From: Campylobacterales bacterium
Lineage (GTDB): Bacteria; Campylobacterota; Campylobacteria; Campylobacterales; Hydrogenimonadaceae
DNA length: 64,000 nt
NCBI GenBank assembly: GCA_027081015.1
Contig: JALWMA010000082.1
Location: 1 to 64,000, forward strand
Reading direction: 5' to 3'
Part shown: in pieces, positions 1 through 8,499 of the stretch
Layout of the letters: each line of letters begins with the position of its first letter
Numbering within the stretch: the stretch's first letter is position 1
Notes under the pieces: generated by a model
What the model was told of the DNA's origin: nothing
The model's database searches: none
The model's input: the letters and a program-made list of their open reading frames with translations, nothing else
Position numbers and translations under genes: made by a program

Positions 1-30
1 CAGAAGCAGACTCGACTCCGCAAAACGGCT

Positions 31-726
31 GTGAAGATAGGGTGGACCTTCACAGATCGCCGCGGCGGGGTGAGCCGGCCGCCCTACGATAGCCTGAACC
101 TCGCGCTCCATACCGGCGACGATCCGTTCGCAGTGTCGCAAAACAGAATGATACTCCAGAACAGAATCGGCCTGCCGGTATACTTTATGCAGCAGGTTCA
201 CGGCGACAATATCGTTATCGTAGAGGAGAGCTCTCCAGAAACTTTACAGGCATGCGATGCGATAATCACAAACAGTCCCGGCATAGCTCTTGTCGTAATG
301 GTTGCAGACTGTATTCCCCTGCTTCTTTTCGATGAGACAAAAGGTGTGGCGGCAGCTGTCCATGCAGGGCGAAACGGAACCTTTTTGAATATCGCCGCAA
401 AATGCGTAAAAACCATGAGAGACCGTTTCGGATGCCGCAGCGAAGATATTTCTGCGAAAATGGGCCCGTCAATTCGCAGCTGCTGCTACGAAATCTCGTA
501 CGAGATGGCGGCGGTAGTGCGAAAAAACTTCGGTGAAAAGTATATGAACGGTCGTTATCTAAACCTGCAGAGCCTCAACCGCGACCGGCTGCTTGAAGCT
601 GGTCTGAGAGAGAGCAGTATCTATATTTCGAAGGTATGCACCTGCTGCAGCGCAGACCACTTCTCGTACCGCAGGGAGGGGACGACCGGCCGTTTCGCCG
701 GAGTTGTATGGATTGAAAAGCGCTAA
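31..726 (+). CDS. pgeF: Polyphenol oxidase / purine nucleoside phosphorylase family protein (YfiH/PgeF)
   Basis: The 231-aa product belongs to the YfiH/PgeF/LACC1 family, cytosolic zinc enzymes that phosphorolyse or deaminate purine nucleosides and were named polyphenol oxidases. The family metal-site blocks are visible: QQVHGDN near residue 54, VADCIPLLLFD near 91 and AVHAGRNGT near 109. The last normally reads AVHAGWRG, so a Trp-Arg pair is replaced here. A conserved C-terminal CTCCSADHFSYRRE block is present. The GTG start is provisional: the frame stays open to the window edge, so the true start may lie upstream. The 3' end overlaps the convergent rarA by 4 nt. Family assignment is firm; the physiological substrate is not shown. 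Confidence 0.85.
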   Translation: MKIGWTFTDRRGGVSRPPYDSLNLALHTGDDPFAVSQNRMILQNRIGLPVYFMQQVHGDNIVIVEESSPETLQACDAIITNSPGIALVVMVADCIPLLLFDETKGVAAAVHAGRNGTFLNIAAKCVKTMRDRFGCRSEDISAKMGPSIRSCCYEISYEMAAVVRKNFGEKYMNGRYLNLQSLNRDRLLEAGLRESSIYISKVCTCCSADHFSYRREGTTGRFAGVVWIEKR

Positions 727-1934
727 GTCCCCTGCTTTTGTCCGTTTTGACCCCTTATCTTTTCGGTCCACTCCTCGAGCCGCTTTTCGAAGCCTATACC
801 TTTCGACTCGTAGAACTTCAGATCTTCTCCAAGATACTCCTGCTCGACCCAGCCGCCGAAATCGTGAGGGTAGAGATAACCGGGGTGATCTGGGCTTCTA
901 AGGTGCTTGGGCACCGGTATCAGGGTTCCGCTCTCCACGCTCTTCAAAGCTCTGTTCACCGCGACGTAGGAGCTGTTGGACTTCGGCGAAGATGCCAGAT
1001 ATACGGTGCACTGCGCCAAAACGATCCGCGCCTCGGGGTACCCTATGCGGCTTACGGCCGTCATCGTATCGACCGCGACACCGAGTGCGTTCGGGTTTGC
1101 GTTTCCTATATCTTCGCTCGCGAATATCACCATGCGCCTGGCTATGAACTCCGGAGGCTCGCCGCCGGCTATTAGCCTCGCCATCCAGTAGAGAGCGGCA
1201 TCTATATCGGAGCCTCTCAGGCTCTTTATCATCGCGCTTATGAGGTTGTAGTGGGTGTCGGCCCCTCCGGCACCGTCGTGAAGTGCGCTCGGACGCAGGC
1301 TCTTTAGTGTGTCGAGCCTCACTGTCGGCTCCACGGCCAGTGCCGCTTCGAGCAGGTTCAGCATCGCCCGCATGTCGCCGCCGCTCGAGTCTACCAGATA
1401 CTCTTTCGCACTCTCTTCGATCTCGAACCCTTCTCCTTTTCGCACCCTCTCGAGCATCGTAAGCAGATCTTCGGCTTCGAGCGGCCTGAACTCAAAAAGT
1501 AGAGACCTCGAGCGCATCGCCGCCGTGAGGGAGAAGTAGGGGTTTTCGGTAGAGGCTCCGATCACCAGGGCGTCGTAACGCTCCATAAAGGGCAGCAGAA
1601 CCTCCTGCTGGTTCTTGCTCAGCCTATGCACCTCGTCGATAAAGAGAAGAGGTTTCAGAAGCGCTCCCGCATACTGCTTGAAGATGGATCTCAGCTCCTC
1701 CACCTTCATCGTCGTAGCGTTCAGCTCGTAAAAGGGTCTTGCCGACCCATCCGCAACTATGCGCGCAAGGGTCGTCTTTCCCGTACCCGGAGGCCCGTAG
1801 AAGAAGCTGTGCTGAAGCGCATCACCCTCTATGAGCCGCCGCAGCGGAGCGCTTGGGGAGAGCAGGTGCCCCTGTCCTATAAACTCGTCGAGACTCTTCG
1901 GCCTGTAGAGCAGGGCGAGGTTTTTGAAGCCCAT
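723..1934 (-). CDS. rarA: Replication-associated recombination protein A (RarA/MgsA AAA+ ATPase)
   Basis: A 403-aa AAA+ ATPase related to clamp-loader subunits that acts at stalled forks and single-strand gaps. Walker A GPPGTGKT is at about residues 47-54, Walker B LLFIDEVHRL at about 97-104, and a sensor-1 ASTENP block at about 128. The C-terminal half carries the MgsA/WHIP-type region (ASEDIGNANPNAL, then a KxLRxPDHPGYLYPHDFGG signature) that separates RarA from RuvB and DnaX. Length is normal. It is the last gene of the ksgA-rnj-kdsD-rluB-yjbQ-rarA minus-strand series, 3 nt after yjbQ. Confidence 0.93.
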   Translation of the reverse strand: MGFKNLALLYRPKSLDEFIGQGHLLSPSAPLRRLIEGDALQHSFFYGPPGTGKTTLARIVADGSARPFYELNATTMKVEELRSIFKQYAGALLKPLLFIDEVHRLSKNQQEVLLPFMERYDALVIGASTENPYFSLTAAMRSRSLLFEFRPLEAEDLLTMLERVRKGEGFEIEESAKEYLVDSSGGDMRAMLNLLEAALAVEPTVRLDTLKSLRPSALHDGAGGADTHYNLISAMIKSLRGSDIDAALYWMARLIAGGEPPEFIARRMVIFASEDIGNANPNALGVAVDTMTAVSRIGYPEARIVLAQCTVYLASSPKSNSSYVAVNRALKSVESGTLIPVPKHLRSPDHPGYLYPHDFGGWVEQEYLGEDLKFYESKGIGFEKRLEEWTEKIRGQNGQKQGT

Positions 1935-1937
1935 ACC

Positions 1938-2333
1938 CTATCCGTGCACCACCTGCACCACGACGGTCCGCTCCCTCGGCCCGTCGAATTCGCAGAGAAA
2001 TATGCCCTGCCATCTGCCGAGCTTGAGCTTGGCGTTCTCCATCGGTACGACTACCCTTGCGCCGCAGAGGGCAGATTTTATATGCGCCGCCGCATTCTCC
2101 CCCTGATGATGGTAGGGCAGAGATGCCGGTGCTATGCGGCCGAGAGATTCGAGAAAGTCACGCCTGAGCTGCGGGTCTATGTTTTCAAAGAGTATGATAC
2201 TGGCGGTGGTGTGCGGAACGAAGACGGTAACCAGCCCGCTCTTCACACCCTCTTTTATCACAGCTTCATGCACCTTGTCCGTCAGGTCGATCATCTCCGA
2301 CGTATGCTTGGTATCGATTTTTAGTTCAATCAC
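1938..2333 (-). CDS. YjbQ-family protein (UPF0047, secondary thiamine-phosphate synthase-like)
   Basis: A 131-aa single-domain protein of the YjbQ/UPF0047 family. Family hallmarks are TVFVPHTTASIILFEN near residues 35-50, YHHQGENAAAHIKSAL near 82-97, and LGRWQGIFLCEFDGPRERTV near the C-terminus; the conserved His residues of the HTTAS and HHQGEN blocks are intact. E. coli YjbQ has weak thiamine-phosphate synthase activity, but the biological role is unsettled. It overlaps the upstream pseudouridine synthase gene by 8 nt and precedes rarA by 3 nt, so it is co-transcribed and probably translationally coupled. Confidence 0.88.
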   Translation of the reverse strand: MIELKIDTKHTSEMIDLTDKVHEAVIKEGVKSGLVTVFVPHTTASIILFENIDPQLRRDFLESLGRIAPASLPYHHQGENAAAHIKSALCGARVVVPMENAKLKLGRWQGIFLCEFDGPRERTVVVQVVHG

Positions 2334-3114
2334 TTTGCTCCTCCTGTTGGGCCCTCTTTATGAAAGCGTGCAGATCGTCGTACTCTCTTTGTGTAAGAAA
2401 GCGCGTTTTCCCCTTCGGCAGGTTGTTGAGGCTTATGCCCCCGAAGCTTATGCGGTGAAGATCCAGCACCTCCCTGTCGAAGTGGGCGAAAAATCTTCGA
2501 AGTTCGCGGTTTTTGCCTTCGCCTATGGCTACACGTATTTTCGAGTAGCCGGGTCCGTTTTTGATAATCTGGTAGGCGAAGAAGGGCGCGAACTCCATCT
2601 CCTCTATCCTGCTCTTTTCGTGAGCCCCCTTTTTCCCCTTTATCTTTATGCCGCTCTGCATCGCCTTCTCCATGGCGGGGGTGACGGAGCCCCTAATCTT
2701 GAGGTTGTAGATACGCTCGAGATTGCTTCTCATCAGCATATCCGCCACCTTCGGAGAGTCGGTAAGCAGGAGCAGCCCCTCACTCGCGAAGTCGAGCCTG
2801 CCGACCGGAACAAAATGGGCAAACCGCTTCGGAAGCGAGTCGTAAATCGTCCTTCTGCCCATAGGATCCTTCCTGGTAACCAGCTCCCCCTTCGGCTTGT
2901 GGTAGACAACAACCGTCATCTCATGCATCGATTTCGGCTTTATCGTTCGACCGTTTAGAACCACCTTGTCGTCGGGTCCGACACGATATGAGAAATCCTT
3001 CACCTGCCTGCCGTTCACCTGCACCCTTCCCTCCTCTATCAGCCTGTCGGCTTCACGACGGGAGTATTTGGTGTAGTGCGAAATAAATTTGTTGAGCCTC
3101 ATACCCTCACTCAT
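2326..3114 (-). CDS. rluB: 23S rRNA pseudouridine synthase, RsuA/RluB family
   Basis: A 262-aa RsuA/RluB/RluE/RluF-type enzyme isomerising a uridine in rRNA. An N-terminal S4 RNA-binding domain (about residues 5-50, RLNKFISHYTKYSRREADRL) precedes the catalytic domain with the motif GRLDFASEGLLLLTD, where Asp108 is the expected nucleophile. The C-terminal EGKNRELRRFF block is typical. The S4 domain and length favour RluB-type over RluA-type. Its ATG overlaps the kdsD stop by 4 nt. The exact rRNA position modified cannot be read from sequence, so the symbol is a best guess within the family. Confidence 0.87.
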   Translation of the reverse strand: MSEGMRLNKFISHYTKYSRREADRLIEEGRVQVNGRQVKDFSYRVGPDDKVVLNGRTIKPKSMHEMTVVVYHKPKGELVTRKDPMGRRTIYDSLPKRFAHFVPVGRLDFASEGLLLLTDSPKVADMLMRSNLERIYNLKIRGSVTPAMEKAMQSGIKIKGKKGAHEKSRIEEMEFAPFFAYQIIKNGPGYSKIRVAIGEGKNRELRRFFAHFDREVLDLHRISFGGISLNNLPKGKTRFLTQREYDDLHAFIKRAQQEEQSD

Positions 3115-4133
3115 CTTTTTATCCCCGCTTCTACGAGGTCGTGAAGATGCAGAACACCCTTCACGCGGCCGCTTTCATCCACTATCGGCAGCAGCTGGAT
3201 CTTGTGGTTCTCTATCATCTCGAGGGCTTCGGAGGCGAGCATCCTCTTGTTGCTGCAGGTTTTCGGACTCTTGTTGGCGTACCTGATAGCTTCACTCTCG
3301 AGCGAAAAGCCGCTGTCCATGAGGGCGCGCCTTACATCCCCGTCGCTCAGTACCGCTACGAGCCTCCCCTCTTCATCCTCTATCAGAACGTTTCCGAGCC
3401 TCCCTTCGCTCATCACCACCACGGCCTCTTTCAAAGAGGTCTCGGGCGATATGACCGGCAGGTTTTCGCGCCTCATCAGATCTTCTATCTTCACAAAAAG
3501 ACGCTTGCCCAGAGAGCCTCCCGGATGAAAAGATGCGAAATCCTCGGCCCTGAAGTTCCTCTTTTTCATAAGCGCTACCGCCAAGGCGTCGCCGAGCGCC
3601 ATCGTCAGAGTGGTGGAAGAGGTAGGTGCGGCCCCCAGCGGACACGCCTCTTTTTCCACCTTTATAGAGAGAGTGATATCCCCATACTTCGCCAGTGTGG
3701 AGCCGCTCTCTCCGGTCATCGCTATCAGGGGGATATCGAAGCGTTTGATATGCGGCAGTATCTTGACAAGCTCCTCGCTCTCACCGCTGTAGCTTATGGC
3801 GATCACAAGATCGTCGGGACCTATCATGCCCAGATCGCCGTGGAGCGCCTCGGTAGGGTGGATAAAAAAGCTCGACGTGCCTGTGCTCGCAAGCGTGGCC
3901 GCCATCTTGGCTCCCACAAGGCCGGACTTTCCGACCCCTGTGACGATACACTTTCCCTTGATCGCGTAGACGAGCTCTACCGCCCTCTCGAAACTCCCAT
4001 CGAGCCTCTTCGCCGCCTCCAGCAGCGCCTGCGCCTCTGTCTCCAGCACATCCCGGGCGACGCTCAGCATCTCGCCGGCTTCTCTATCTCTCTTCATCCT
4101 CTCCTCGCCTTCTTCGGGGCTCTCAAACGACAT
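3111..4133 (-). CDS. kdsD: D-arabinose 5-phosphate isomerase (KpsF/GutQ family)
   Basis: A 340-aa protein of SIS + tandem-CBS architecture that converts ribulose 5-phosphate to arabinose 5-phosphate, the first step of KDO synthesis for lipopolysaccharide. The SIS sugar-isomerase domain covers about residues 40-190 with TGVGKSGLVGAKMAATLAST and the conserved IHPTEALHGDLGMI block. Two CBS motifs fill about 215-340 (DLMRRENLPVISPETSL; ANKSPKTCSNKRMLASEAL). It starts 11 nt inside the end of rnj. I recall kpsF next to RNase J and ksgA in Helicobacter too, which supports a conserved cluster. Confidence 0.9.
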   Translation of the reverse strand: MSFESPEEGEERMKRDREAGEMLSVARDVLETEAQALLEAAKRLDGSFERAVELVYAIKGKCIVTGVGKSGLVGAKMAATLASTGTSSFFIHPTEALHGDLGMIGPDDLVIAISYSGESEELVKILPHIKRFDIPLIAMTGESGSTLAKYGDITLSIKVEKEACPLGAAPTSSTTLTMALGDALAVALMKKRNFRAEDFASFHPGGSLGKRLFVKIEDLMRRENLPVISPETSLKEAVVVMSEGRLGNVLIEDEEGRLVAVLSDGDVRRALMDSGFSLESEAIRYANKSPKTCSNKRMLASEALEMIENHKIQLLPIVDESGRVKGVLHLHDLVEAGIKR

Positions 4134-6159
4134 AGATGGTGGGCACTATCAGCGGGTAGCGCTTCATCTTTCTCAGCACATGCTTTCTAACAGCCTGCCT
4201 TATATCGTTCTCGATCGTTCTGGTATCGAGTTTGTCCGCCTCTTTCTGGTGTGCCATATAGGTCTCTATTATGGCCTCTATCTCCCTGGCGAACCTCTTG
4301 TCCTCTTTGTCCGCGACTATTCCGAAACTGCTTACTCTGGGGTGGCCGACAAGCTTGTGCGTATTCTGGTCTATCTGGGCGACGATCATTATGATGCCCT
4401 CCGTAGCCAGCTTCTGGCGGTCGAGTACGATATCGTTCTCGATCTCCGTATTCGCCTGGTTGTCTATGTATGTCTTGCCGGTCTTGACGGTCTTGACCTT
4501 CTTGAGGTACCTAGGCGTCAGCTCAACCTGGTCTCCGTCGCTCATAAGAAGGATGTTCCTCTCGTCTACGCCGCACGAGACCGCGGTCTTCGCATGTCTT
4601 GCGATGTGGTTGTACTCACCGTGCACCGGCAGGAAAAACTTGGGCTGCGTGAGCCTGAGCATCAGCTTCTGCTCCTCCTGCGCCGCGTGACCGGAGACAT
4701 GAATCTCGCTGAAGTCCTGATACGCCACCGTGGCTCCCGCACGAACGAGGTGGTTCATTATGCGCGAAACGCTCGCTTCGTTTCCCGGAATCGCCTTGGC
4801 CGAAATTATTATCGTATCGGAGGGCTTTATCTTTATGTGCCTATGCTCGTCGGTGGCCATTCTAAATAGTGCGCTCATCGTCTCCCCCTGACTTCCGGTG
4901 GTCACAATGAGCACTTCGTTATCGTTGTATCTGGTCACCTCGTGGGCGTCTATAAAGATATCTTCCGGAATATCGATATAGCCGAGCTGTCTTGCGGTTT
5001 CGAGGTTTCGCTCCATCGAGCGGCCTATGACCGCCACCTTGCGGTTGTACTTTATGCCGTGCTCGATCGCCTGGTAGACCCTGTGCACGTTGGACGAGAA
5101 GGTCGACATGATCACACGCCCCTTCGCCTTCGCGAAGAGGTGGTCGAATGTGGGGCCTACAGTCTTTTCGCTTCTCGTGATGCCGCTTTTATGGGAGTTC
5201 GTACTGTCCGACAGAAGGCACAGAACCCCCTTCTCCCCATAATAAGCGAGCCGCTGCAGATCGGCCGGGTAGTCGTCGACCGGTGTATGGTCGATCTTGA
5301 AGTCGCCTGTATGGATTATGACTCCGGCCGGGGTGGTTATAGCCAAAGATGAGGCGTCTATGATGGAGTGGGTCATATGTATCCACTCCACCTCGAACTC
5401 CCCGATCTTTATCGGCTTTCTCTTCTCTATGTACCTGAAGTAGCTCTTGTCGTTTTTGAGCCCATGCTCGTCGAACTTGTTTGCGATCATGCCGAGGGGC
5501 AGGGGAGTGCCGTAAATGGGAAACTTCATCTCTTTGAAGAGGTATGGGACCGCCCCTATATGGTCTTCGTGCGCATGCGTGATCACGATTCCGTCGATCT
5601 TATCTTTTATCGCGTGAAGATAGCTGAAGTCGGGAACCAGAATATCGACGCCGTGCATATCTTCGGTCGGGAAACTCATGCCCACATCGATCACTATGGC
5701 GCTGTTTTCGGTCTCGAGTACCGCTATGTTGCCGCCGATTTCACCGAGGCCGCCGAGCGGGGTGAAGCGTACGCGCGCCTTGTTGCTCGTATCGATCTTT
5801 GCGGCCGTATCGAGGCGCTCTTTATGAACCTCTTTGTTCGCTGCGATAGCCTGGTTTATATCGGTATAGACCCCGTCTGAGCTGCGCTTGACGTTTTTTG
5901 GGGTTTTGTAGTGGGACTCCGGGTTGCGGCCGTTGCCGCGCCCCCTGCCCCTCTGTCCGCCCCGGTTGCGCGAGCTGCCGCCGCGCGAGCGGTTTCTGCC
6001 GCCTCCCTGCTGATCCTGACTGCGCTGCTCCGAACGCCTTTCGGACTGCTTCTCTCCTCCCTGCGCTCTTCTGGGCCGTCGGTTACCGCTCTTCTGCGCT
6101 CCCCCGCCCTGATCGTTTCGGGGCTGACTCCCCCGGTTTTCGCTCTTTTTCTCTTCCAT
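4123..6159 (-). CDS. rnj: Ribonuclease J with long basic N-terminal extension
   Basis: A metallo-beta-lactamase/beta-CASP ribonuclease with 5'-3' exo- and endonuclease activity, the main mRNA turnover nuclease in Campylobacterota. With the ATG at 6159 it has 678 aa. The HxHxDH zinc motif ITHAHEDHIGA is at about residues 193-203, followed by beta-CASP signatures (GTPLPLG, HMTHSIIDASSLAI, HTGDFKIDHTPVD) and the C-terminal PVHGEYNH block. The first ~120 residues are a disordered Arg/Gly/Gln/Ser-rich tail, a feature also known in Helicobacter RNase J. ATG 6159 is chosen over GTG 6168 because an AAGGTGAT ribosome-binding site lies at proper distance. The first 77 nt overlap ksgA in another frame. 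Confidence 0.93.
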   Translation of the reverse strand: MEEKKSENRGSQPRNDQGGGAQKSGNRRPRRAQGGEKQSERRSEQRSQDQQGGGRNRSRGGSSRNRGGQRGRGRGNGRNPESHYKTPKNVKRSSDGVYTDINQAIAANKEVHKERLDTAAKIDTSNKARVRFTPLGGLGEIGGNIAVLETENSAIVIDVGMSFPTEDMHGVDILVPDFSYLHAIKDKIDGIVITHAHEDHIGAVPYLFKEMKFPIYGTPLPLGMIANKFDEHGLKNDKSYFRYIEKRKPIKIGEFEVEWIHMTHSIIDASSLAITTPAGVIIHTGDFKIDHTPVDDYPADLQRLAYYGEKGVLCLLSDSTNSHKSGITRSEKTVGPTFDHLFAKAKGRVIMSTFSSNVHRVYQAIEHGIKYNRKVAVIGRSMERNLETARQLGYIDIPEDIFIDAHEVTRYNDNEVLIVTTGSQGETMSALFRMATDEHRHIKIKPSDTIIISAKAIPGNEASVSRIMNHLVRAGATVAYQDFSEIHVSGHAAQEEQKLMLRLTQPKFFLPVHGEYNHIARHAKTAVSCGVDERNILLMSDGDQVELTPRYLKKVKTVKTGKTYIDNQANTEIENDIVLDRQKLATEGIIMIVAQIDQNTHKLVGHPRVSSFGIVADKEDKRFAREIEAIIETYMAHQKEADKLDTRTIENDIRQAVRKHVLRKMKRYPLIVPTIYVV

Positions 6160-6964
6160 CAATATCACCTTGTAAAATAGATTTTAGGTGGTGATAGAGG
6201 GATGTTTCCACTTCATGAGGACGGACCGAAGAGCCCAGACCCAAAGAAGCGAGTGCGCCGTTTACATCTTTTTTGTCGAAACTGGTCGAAAGGTTTTTTG
6301 CCAGAGTCTTTCTCGGCTGCTTGAAAGCCGTTTTCAAAAAATCCTCAAACTCCGGATCGTCGAGCGAACTCTCTTTCCGAATCTGAAGTACCGACGACAT
6401 CACTTTGGGGGCCGGAACGAACGCTTCCGGAGGTACATCGAAGCGGATCTCTGCATCTCCGCAGCTCCGAGCGAGAACCGATAGGGCGCAAAACTGCTTC
6501 TCTCCCGGTTTCGCACTGAACTTTTCGGCCACCTCTTTCTGAACCATGACCAGCATGCTTTTGCAATTCGGGTCTTTCAGCGCCCTCAAAATGATGTTCG
6601 TCGCAATGTAATAGGGCAGGTTCGCGACCAGATGGTAAGGCCGCTCAACCAGACTATTTTGCTTCCAGTGGTCCAGGACATCCGTACAGTGGAGCCTTAG
6701 CCTCCCGTTTTCGATGGAAGATTCAAACTCTCTGCGCAGATGTCCGCATAGATCTTTGTCCACCTCATAAGCGGTGACATCCTTAATCTTGACCAGATAA
6801 CCGGTCAAATCACCTAATCCAGGCCCGATCTCGACCACTTCGAGGTCGTCATCGGGCATCGATTCGATGATCCTGTGCAGTACCGTTTCATCTTTAAGGA
6901 AATTCTGACCGAACCTTTTTTTGGCGATCTTTTCACTTTTTTGATGAAAATTGGGTTTTATCAT
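6083..6964 (-). CDS. ksgA: 16S rRNA (adenine1518-N6/adenine1519-N6)-dimethyltransferase
   Basis: A 293-aa SAM-dependent methyltransferase that dimethylates two adjacent adenines in the 3' terminal hairpin of 16S rRNA during 30S maturation. Visible motifs are KKRFGQNFLKD near residue 16, SAM-binding EIGPGLGDLT at about 45-54 and the catalytic NLPYYIAT at about 115-122. About 27 basic, polar residues at the C-terminus go beyond the usual domain and are exactly the part encoded on top of the start of rnj. It leads the minus-strand operon and is divergent from hisF. Confidence 0.95.
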   Translation of the reverse strand: MIKPNFHQKSEKIAKKRFGQNFLKDETVLHRIIESMPDDDLEVVEIGPGLGDLTGYLVKIKDVTAYEVDKDLCGHLRREFESSIENGRLRLHCTDVLDHWKQNSLVERPYHLVANLPYYIATNIILRALKDPNCKSMLVMVQKEVAEKFSAKPGEKQFCALSVLARSCGDAEIRFDVPPEAFVPAPKVMSSVLQIRKESSLDDPEFEDFLKTAFKQPRKTLAKNLSTSFDKKDVNGALASLGLGSSVRPHEVETSLYHHLKSILQGDIDGREKERKPGESAPKRSGRGSAEER

Positions 6965-7040
6965 ACTGAAACTTTTCTTAAAAAGAGATTACATTTTTAA
7001 AGAATGCTTAAACTTTTCGTCACTTTGCGCCGGTTTGCGC

Positions 7041-7046
7041 TATAAT
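7041..7046 (+). promoter_or_regulatory. -10 box of the hisF operon promoter
   Basis: A perfect TATAAT lies 101 nt upstream of the hisF start in the ksgA-hisF divergent spacer, preceded by a GC-rich stretch with no good -35. It would give a leader of roughly 95 nt that contains the GCGGCC-GCC-GGCCGC hairpin noted separately. Confidence 0.6.
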
Positions 7047-7088
7047 TCGGCAGACATTATAGCAGTTTCGCCACTGTATGCACAGGGT

Positions 7089-7103
7089 GCGGCCGCCGGC
7101 CGC
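7089..7103 (+). promoter_or_regulatory. GC-only hairpin in the hisF leader
   Basis: GCGGCC-gcc-GGCCGC forms a 6-bp all-GC stem with a 3-nt loop in the predicted hisF 5' leader. No U-tract follows, so it is not a standard terminator. Function unknown; a leader structure affecting translation or mRNA stability is the simplest reading. Confidence 0.45.
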
Positions 7104-7147
7104 TCCGTGAACGAGACGCAGCGCGGAACAGAATACAATTAAAGAGA

Positions 7148-7915
7148 GTGGAGTTGGAGACATTTGCAAAACGTATCATCCCCTGTCTTGACGTAAAGGA
7201 CGGACGGGTTGTCAAGGGTGTCAACTTTGTCGGCCTCAAAGATGCCGGAGATCCGGTCGAGGTGGCCAAACGCTACAACGATGAGGGTGCGGACGAAGTT
7301 ACATTTCTCGACATAACCGCAAGCCATGAAAACCGCGACACGATCGTCCATATAGTGGAAGAGGTCGCAAAAGAGGTGTTTATACCTCTCACGGTCGGCG
7401 GAGGCATTAGAAAGCTCGACGACATATATGCGCTCCTGAATGTCGGGTGCGACAAAGTCAGTGTCAACTCGGCCGCTATCAAGCGGCCGGAGTTCATAGA
7501 CGAGGGGGCCAAACGGTTCGGCTCACAGTGTATCGTAGTGGCGATAGACGCGAAGCGTAAAGAGCCGGGCAGATGGAACGTATTTATAAACGGAGGCAGG
7601 ATCGATACAGGAATCGATGTTTTGGAGTGGGCGAAAGAGGTTGTCGACAGAGGCGCCGGCGAGATACTCCTAACGTCTATGGATGCCGACGGAACCAAGG
7701 CCGGCTATGACAACGAGTTAAACCGTGCAGTCAGCACAAGCGTCAACGTTCCTGTCATAGCCAGCGGCGGGGCGGGCACGATGGAGCATATAAAAGATGC
7801 GTTCGAAGCGGGAGCCGATGCGGCGCTCGCGGCCTCGATCTTCCACTTCAAAGAGATAGAGATCATGGAGCTCAAGCGATACCTCCGACAACACAACATC
7901 CCGGTGAGACTATGA
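7148..7915 (+). CDS. hisF: Imidazole glycerol phosphate synthase cyclase subunit
   Basis: A 255-aa TIM-barrel cyclase that, with HisH, turns PRFAR plus glutamine-derived ammonia into imidazole glycerol phosphate and AICAR in histidine synthesis. The N-terminal catalytic Asp ([18 protein letters not shown], Asp15) and the second catalytic Asp (VVAIDAKR near 134) are present, as are phosphate-binding VGGGIR and ASGGAG loops. Start is GTG 7148; a TTG six bases later is possible. hisH is not adjacent. Its stop overlaps the next start as ATGA, indicating coupled translation. Confidence 0.95.
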   Translation: MELETFAKRIIPCLDVKDGRVVKGVNFVGLKDAGDPVEVAKRYNDEGADEVTFLDITASHENRDTIVHIVEEVAKEVFIPLTVGGGIRKLDDIYALLNVGCDKVSVNSAAIKRPEFIDEGAKRFGSQCIVVAIDAKRKEPGRWNVFINGGRIDTGIDVLEWAKEVVDRGAGEILLTSMDADGTKAGYDNELNRAVSTSVNVPVIASGGAGTMEHIKDAFEAGADAALAASIFHFKEIEIMELKRYLRQHNIPVRL

Positions 7916-8499
7916 TCGTCTCGGCCGGAAACAGCGAAACTTTCCCTTTTGCCGTACCTATCGGCATGGGCCTGTGCGAAAGCGCCGTAAACCTTACCCG
8001 TCTCGTCCTGATGCAGCCGCCGGAGTTTCTGCTCTTTATAGGAAGTGCCGGTACGTACGGCAGGCATCAGATTCTCGACATCGTTGAGTCAAAAGCGGCA
8101 TGCCAGATAGAGCTTTCGTATCTGCAGAAGAAGAGCTACACACCTTTGCAGGAGAATCTCATAGTCTCCGACTGGAATGTTTCACGTGAAACACCGATCC
8201 TCTCTCTATCTCCGGGAGAGACTCCATCCATTGTAAACTCGAGCAACTATATATCTACCGACTTGGAACTGGCAGGAAAACTCAACAGGCTCGGAATAGG
8301 GCTCGAGAATATGGAATTCTACTCCGTTATGGTCGTAGCACAAAGGTTTCAGATTCCTTGCGGCGGTATTTTTGTCATAACCAACAGGTGCGACGAAAAG
8401 GCCCACAGCGATTTTGTAAAAAACCATGAGAAGGCTATGTATCGCCTCGTAAAACATCTTCAGAATAGGGTACCGAACCTTGAATCCTTCAATACTTGA
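7912..8499 (+). CDS. Nucleoside phosphorylase-like protein (PNP_UDP superfamily)
   Basis: A 195-aa protein of the PNP/UDP/MTAN phosphorylase-nucleosidase fold, somewhat short for the family. Fold markers are [12 protein letters not shown] near residues 39-50 (the phosphate/ribose-binding GSAG turn) and [19 protein letters not shown] near 142-160 (the ribose-contact Glu region), then [13 protein letters not shown]. The N-terminal half lacks the usual GMG-type substrate segment, so substrate is unclear. It sits in the conserved ksgA-(this)-rlmN neighbourhood. A perfect parS site lies inside its coding sequence. Overlap with hisF is 4 nt, with rlmN 20 nt. Confidence 0.68.
   Translation: MIVSAGNSETFPFAVPIGMGLCESAVNLTRLVLMQPPEFLLFIGSAGTYGRHQILDIVESKAACQIELSYLQKKSYTPLQENLIVSDWNVSRETPILSLSPGETPSIVNSSNYISTDLELAGKLNRLGIGLENMEFYSVMVVAQRFQIPCGGIFVITNRCDEKAHSDFVKNHEKAMYRLVKHLQNRVPNLESFNT
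8178..8193. promoter_or_regulatory. parS centromere site 1
   Basis: TGTTTCACGTGAAACA is a perfect 16-bp palindrome identical to the near-universal bacterial parS consensus bound by ParB/Spo0J. It lies inside the nucleoside phosphorylase-like gene and encodes part of that protein. A second identical copy is at 9858. Chance occurrence of two perfect copies within 2 kb is negligible. Confidence 0.9.

Noticed and set aside
7047..7147. Signal recognition particle or 6S RNA in the hisF leader
   Set aside because: The GC hairpin looked structured, but the conserved SRP core (GGTCAGGTCCGGAA-like) and any 6S closing stem are missing.
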